The notes beneath the pieces were generated by a model, which was given only the letters and a program-made list of their open reading frames with translations, was not told where the DNA came from and did not search any database. Position numbers and translations under genes: made by a program. A stretch of 8,062 nt of DNA from Hyphomonas sp. UBA5111 (GTDB lineage: Bacteria; Pseudomonadota; Alphaproteobacteria; Caulobacterales; Hyphomonadaceae): positions 758-8,819 of the forward strand of contig DHZF01000035.1 of the NCBI GenBank assembly GCA_002414505.1, given 5' to 3'. Within the stretch, counting starts at the first letter, position 1. The number at the start of each line of letters is the position of its first letter. This document shows positions 6,406-8,062 of the stretch, piece after piece.

Positions 6406-7263
6406 CTAGTCGTCCAGCTGGTCGCGGAAAAAGTCTGCGATCATCGGGGCGGCCTTGTCTCCCTTTGCGCCGAGGCGCTCATTCAGGCTCTTGTGGTCGC
6501 GATTCTTGACGAGGCGGGCTTCGGCCTTGTGCCCGGCGCTGTTGAGCGCTTCGGCCAGTTCCTTGGCCCGGCTGGGCGCGACGGCGCGGTTCACATAGAG
6601 CAACAGGAAGGGCGGTATCTCGGTGCTTTCCTCGACCTGCAAGGTTGGGGAGGCGGCCGCCCAGACGTCCTGATCGTTGCTGGTGAAGGTCGGATGGTAG
6701 AAGTCGGGGATGTCGCCGTCATGCCCGGTGCGGGCCAGATTATAAGCGGCGCTGTCCATTGCGACGACGCCCTTGATGACCGCTGGTGTCAGGTCGAAGG
6801 CGTCCAGATAGTCAGGATCTATGGCGACGAGCGCGGCCATGTGCGCGCCGGCCGAATGTCCCATCAGGAAGATCTTGTCCGGGTCGGCGCCAAACTCTTC
6901 CGCATGTTCATGGAAATAGGCGATGGCGGCGGCGGCATCTTCTTCCTGGGCCGGGAAGGGATGGCCGGGCGCAAGACGGTAATTGATGGCGACGAAAACG
7001 AATCCCTGGTCGGTGAAATAGTCGGACTGGAACATGCCCAGCGCATTCTGCTTGTTACCGAAGGTCCACGCGCCGCCATGCATCATGATGATCATGGGCG
7101 CGTCCTCGGCATCCTCGGGAATGTAGATATCCGCGCGCACATCGCCCGGATCAAGGCCTGGCGCTTCGGCATAGATGACATCCCGTACCACTTTTGCGCT
7201 GGCGGGGGCAGCACATGCGAAGGCCGAAACGACGGCAAAAAGAATGATACTGAAGAAACGCAT
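6406..7263 (-). CDS. Exported alpha/beta hydrolase (esterase/lipase-like, HSL/BD-FAE type)
   Basis: The 285-residue protein begins with a signal peptide, probably cleaved after ASA at residue 23. HGGAW (62-66) is the oxyanion-hole motif of hormone-sensitive-lipase-like and kynurenine-formamidase-like hydrolases. NYRLAP (94-99) is also typical. GHSAG (135-139) is the nucleophile elbow with S137, and H257 in NRDHKSL fits the catalytic His. The acid residue is not obvious: the segment where Asp is expected reads YVNRAVAPSR (223-232) with no Asp or Glu. Likely role: hydrolysis of an ester or amide in the periplasm or outside the cell; the substrate cannot be told. Start choice: ATG at 7263 places the signal peptide at the N-terminus, whereas an in-frame ATG at 7323 would add 20 residues before it; neither has a strong ribosome site. 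It is convergent with the alkyl sulfatase, with six bases between stops, and divergent from nrdB. Confidence 0.88.
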   Translation of the reverse strand: MRFFSIILFAVVSAFACAAPASAKVVRDVIYAEAPGLDPGDVRADIYIPEDAEDAPMIIMMHGGAWTFGNKQNALGMFQSDYFTDQGFVFVAINYRLAPGHPFPAQEEDAAAAIAYFHEHAEEFGADPDKIFLMGHSAGAHMAALVAIDPDYLDAFDLTPAVIKGVVAMDSAAYNLARTGHDGDIPDFYHPTFTSNDQDVWAAASPTLQVEESTEIPPFLLLYVNRAVAPSRAKELAEALNSAGHKAEARLVKNRDHKSLNERLGAKGDKAAPMIADFFRDQLDD

Positions 7264-7373
7264 AGATATCTTGTCTCGCAAGGCGGGGATTGAACGCTTG
7301 GGTGCCCGGACTGTGCCGATCATTCTGCACTAATCCGGACGGCGCCACCCCTAAGCGGGAAATATGCCAAAAC

Positions 7374-7397
7374 TGTGGGCAAGCCTGTGAACAAGTA
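7374..7397 (+). repeat. Tandem imperfect direct repeat resembling DnaA half-sites
   Basis: TGTGGGCAAGCC (7374-7385) is followed at once by TGTGAACAAGTA (7386-7397), a 12-bp period with 8 of 12 identical positions. Against the relaxed DnaA box (TGTGNAWAA on this strand), the second unit matches 8 of 9 positions and the first 7 of 9. It lies just upstream of the nrdB control elements. DnaA control of ribonucleotide reductase genes is known in E. coli. With only two imperfect units, chance or another regulator remains possible. Confidence 0.35.
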
Positions 7398-7401
7398 CGC
7401 T

Positions 7402-7428
7402 TTGCCGCAGTCAAACATCTTGCGGCAA
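7402..7428 (+). promoter_or_regulatory. Perfect 8-bp inverted repeat upstream of nrdB
   Basis: TTGCCGCA (7402-7409) and TGCGGCAA (7421-7428) are exact inverted arms around an 11-nt centre. No T run follows on the plus strand, so it does not look like an intrinsic terminator. It is better read as an operator. It overlaps the weak second NrdR box (7410-7425) and the -35-like TTGCGG. Confidence 0.55.
7410..7425 (+). promoter_or_regulatory. Possible degenerate NrdR box of nrdB
   Basis: The core AAACATCTTG matches the NrdR core CwAtATaTwG at 7 of 10 positions. It begins 32 bp before the strong box at 7442, the spacing expected for a box pair. It also shares 7 of 10 positions with the weak second box of nrdA. 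Without the spacing this would not be called. Confidence 0.4.
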
Positions 7429-7448
7429 GGGCCTCAATGAGGCACTAT
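7420..7448 (+). promoter_or_regulatory. Candidate nrdB promoter
   Basis: TTGCGG at 7420-7425 and CACTAT at 7443-7448 are separated by 17 bp. The -10-like hexamer and its position inside the NrdR box are the same as upstream of nrdA. The hexamers are poor matches by themselves; the shared arrangement is the reason for listing it. Transcription would start about 40-45 nt before the nrdB start codon. Confidence 0.35.
7431..7443 (+). repeat. Short inverted repeat next to the nrdB NrdR box
   Basis: GCCTC (7431-7435) and GAGGC (7439-7443) are exact inverted arms around AAT. The second arm runs into the strong NrdR box. Five base pairs is short and may be coincidental, but it extends the cluster of dyads here. 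Confidence 0.35.
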
Positions 7449-7457
7449 ATATGGTGT
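7442..7457 (+). promoter_or_regulatory. NrdR box of nrdB
   Basis: GCACTATATATGGTGT matches the NrdR consensus at nearly every position, including the full CTATATAT core and the closing GGTGT. It lies 42 bp before the nrdB start codon and covers the likely -10 region. Together with the boxes at 76-122 it places nrdA and nrdB, which are separate transcription units here, under the same predicted repressor. Confidence 0.87.
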
Positions 7458-7499
7458 AGATTGTCCCAGAAAACGCAGTAAATGACGTAGGAGGCCCTG

Positions 7500-8062
7500 A
7501 TGGCTGACGGAAATTCCAATGTGCCCGGACTGCTGACCCCGAGCCGGGCGTACAAGCCCTTCCGTTACCCGTGGGCGTATGACTTCTGGAAGGTCCAGCA
7601 GCAGGTACACTGGATGCCGGAAGAAGTGCCCCTCGGCGAGGATTGCAAGGATTGGGCGGTGAAGCTCAATGATTCCGAGCGCAATCTGCTGACCCAGATC
7701 TTCCGCTTCTTCACCCAGTCTGACGTGGAAGTCGGTGCGAACTATATGGAGCATTACATGCCCCTGTTCAAACCGACCGAAGTGTCGATGATGCTGGCCT
7801 CGTTCTCCAATATGGAGACAATCCACATCGCGGCCTATGCCTTGTTGCTCGAAACGATCGGCATGCCCGATTCGGAATTCTCGGCCTTCATGGAATATGA
7901 GGAGATGGCCGCCAAGCACGACTATCTCGGCCAGTTTGGCACCGAGACGAATGAAGACATTGCCGTCTCCATGGCCGTGTTCGGCGGGTTCACCGAAGGC
8001 CTGCAGCTGTTTGCCAGCTTTGCCATGCTGATGAACTTTCCGCGCTTCAACAAGATGAAGGG
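7500..8062 (+). CDS. nrdB: Ribonucleoside-diphosphate reductase, beta (small) subunit, class Ia; cut by window end
   Basis: The first 187 codons of the radical-generating subunit are present; the frame runs open to the window edge. The start is ATG 7500 with AGGAGG at 7489-7494, five bases upstream. Diiron ligands visible are D75 (in SDVE), E106 and H109 (in METIH) and E166 (in TEGLQ). D75-to-E106 spacing is 31, as for D84-to-E115 in E. coli. Y113, four residues after H109, fits the tyrosyl-radical residue (E. coli Y122), so a Fe2-Y type cofactor is expected; a manganese form cannot be excluded. The other Glu and His ligands lie beyond the window. The N-terminus enters the ferritin-like fold quickly and carries no ATP-cone. 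Expected full length is about 330-360 residues by family. Confidence 0.95.
   Translation, partial: MADGNSNVPGLLTPSRAYKPFRYPWAYDFWKVQQQVHWMPEEVPLGEDCKDWAVKLNDSERNLLTQIFRFFTQSDVEVGANYMEHYMPLFKPTEVSMMLASFSNMETIHIAAYALLLETIGMPDSEFSAFMEYEEMAAKHDYLGQFGTETNEDIAVSMAVFGGFTEGLQLFASFAMLMNFPRFNKMK

Noticed and set aside
6493..7293. 266-codon plus-strand frame over the hydrolase gene
   Set aside because: The minus strand encodes HGGAW, GHSAG and a signal peptide. The plus frame is a composition shadow.
7290..7481. 63-codon plus-strand frame with several cysteines before nrdB
   Set aside because: It starts with TTG, has no ribosome site that I can see, and runs through the predicted nrdB promoter and NrdR boxes.

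Overview
The window looks like a chromosomal segment of an alphaproteobacterium. GC content is high in the genes, with strong G/C bias at third codon positions. The ribonucleotide reductase large subunit is the short type, and the envelope-protein gene content would fit the Hyphomonadaceae/Caulobacterales. That placement is inferred from protein style and promoter layout, not from a marker gene. Codon use looks uniform across the genes, and I see no transposase, integrase, tRNA, rRNA or CRISPR array, so nothing points to a recent insertion.

Layout. (1) Positions 1-173 are the control region of nrdA, with a tandem pair of NrdR boxes 31 bp apart. (2) 174-2042 is nrdA, the class Ia ribonucleotide reductase large subunit, closed by a strong intrinsic terminator at 2074-2102. 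(3) 2103-2398 is an AT-rich non-coding leader. (4) 2399-4316 is a two-gene envelope unit: a secreted protein of unknown function, then an LpxR-like (DUF2219) outer-membrane lipid A deacylase. The first protein's C-terminal ~130 residues resemble the C-terminal half of the second. (5) 4414-6399 encodes a lipoprotein alkyl sulfatase of the SdsA1 type, preceded by a compact repeat/hairpin region that abuts its ribosome binding site. (6) 6406-7263, on the minus strand and tail-to-tail with the sulfatase, encodes an exported alpha/beta hydrolase. (7) 7264-7499 is a dense control region with a DnaA-like direct repeat, two inverted repeats and NrdR boxes. (8) From 7500 to the window end lies the first part of nrdB, the small subunit.

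How the genes work together. NrdA and NrdB form one enzyme that makes deoxyribonucleotides, but their genes are separated here by about 5.5 kb of envelope and lipid-active genes. Each nrd gene keeps its own NrdR-type control region, so co-regulation by the NrdR repressor probably replaces operon linkage. The intervening genes all encode exported proteins, and three of them probably act on lipids, surfactants or esters at the cell envelope. They may share a theme, but only the first two are clearly an operon.

I do not see a clearly new defence, mobile or RNA-guided system. The best leads are the split nrd regulon, the LpxR-like protein pair in which one partner lacks the catalytic half, and the repeat in the alkyl sulfatase leader.
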